64,000 nucleotides of DNA from Pomphorhynchus laevis (lineage: Eukaryota; Acanthocephala; Palaeacanthocephala; Echinorhynchida; Pomphorhynchidae), in contig WNNJ02000227.1 in the NCBI GenBank assembly GCA_012934845.2, positions 147,906 through 211,905 on the forward strand, written 5' to 3'. Positions 63,771 to 64,000 of the stretch are shown in pieces. Below the pieces are notes generated by a model. It made no database searches, was not told the DNA's origin, and saw nothing but the letters and a program-made list of their open reading frames with translations. Position 1 is the stretch's first letter. Each line of letters begins with the position of its first letter. Made by a program: the position numbers and the translations under genes.

Positions 63771-64000
63771 TAATAGCATACATTTGGGTTAATAATATTT
63801 CAATAATAATATTTTAATAATAAAATATTAAATAATAATATTATTTAATATTATTAAATATTAAATAATATTTAATAATAAATTACACGATTTTATGTTT
63901 GATTGCATATAATTGAAATCGCATATAATTGAAATTGCATAAATATTAAGTGGTTTCTTTATTTTCTTTATTATTTTATTTTCTTTATTATATAAAAATA

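Overview
The window is very AT-rich animal DNA. It has spliced host exons with short introns (43 and 63 nt predicted), several LINE clades, Penelope-like elements, MITEs and satellite DNA. An arthropod fits best, from the short introns and the mix of transposons; the species cannot be told from the sequence. There is no bacterial operon structure, rRNA or CRISPR.

Host genes. The clearest is an SLC4-family (band 3 / bicarbonate transporter) gene on the minus strand. Its N-terminal cytoplasmic domain is spread over small exons at about 26.3, 24.5, 11.4, 3.3, 3.15 and 1.5 kb, and the membrane part lies beyond the left edge. Its introns carry most of the mobile DNA of the left 25 kb. A second small minus-strand reading frame lies at 60.6-60.8 kb.

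Mobile DNA, left to right: a tRNA-like SINE head (0.9 kb); a broken minus-strand LINE-like element with a Cys-rich N-terminus and a restriction-like C-terminus (3.6-6.25 kb); a 5'-truncated Rex3/RTE-type LINE (6.7-9.1 kb); a tandem array of 303-nt monomers carrying type III hammerhead ribozymes, with a head-to-head partner (11.75-12.9 kb) and a second head-to-head pair at 25.1-25.3 kb; foldback elements (14.6-15, 17.1-17.9 kb); a Naiad-type Penelope-like element with the GIY-YIG domain in front of the RT (18-21 kb); a CR1-like LINE (28.3-31.5 kb); 6.4 kb of about 97-105 bp AT-rich satellite (35.3-41.7 kb); a decayed and a nearly full-length copy of one I/Jockey-type LINE, the latter with a 12-bp target-site duplication (42.2-49.7 kb); MITEs with long inverted repeats (44.3, 45.1, 53.5 kb); a second Naiad insertion (50.4-51.4 kb); CR1/L2-type LINE copies with 22-bp minisatellites (53.5-58.2 kb); and tandem Naiad termini at the right edge (62.7-63.8 kb).

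Most notable is the hammerhead repeat. One unit folds as a complete type III ribozyme (stems I, II and III all paired, GUC cleavage site). At two separate loci the genomic copies begin at the predicted self-cleavage site, which suggests they were copied from self-cleaved RNA.
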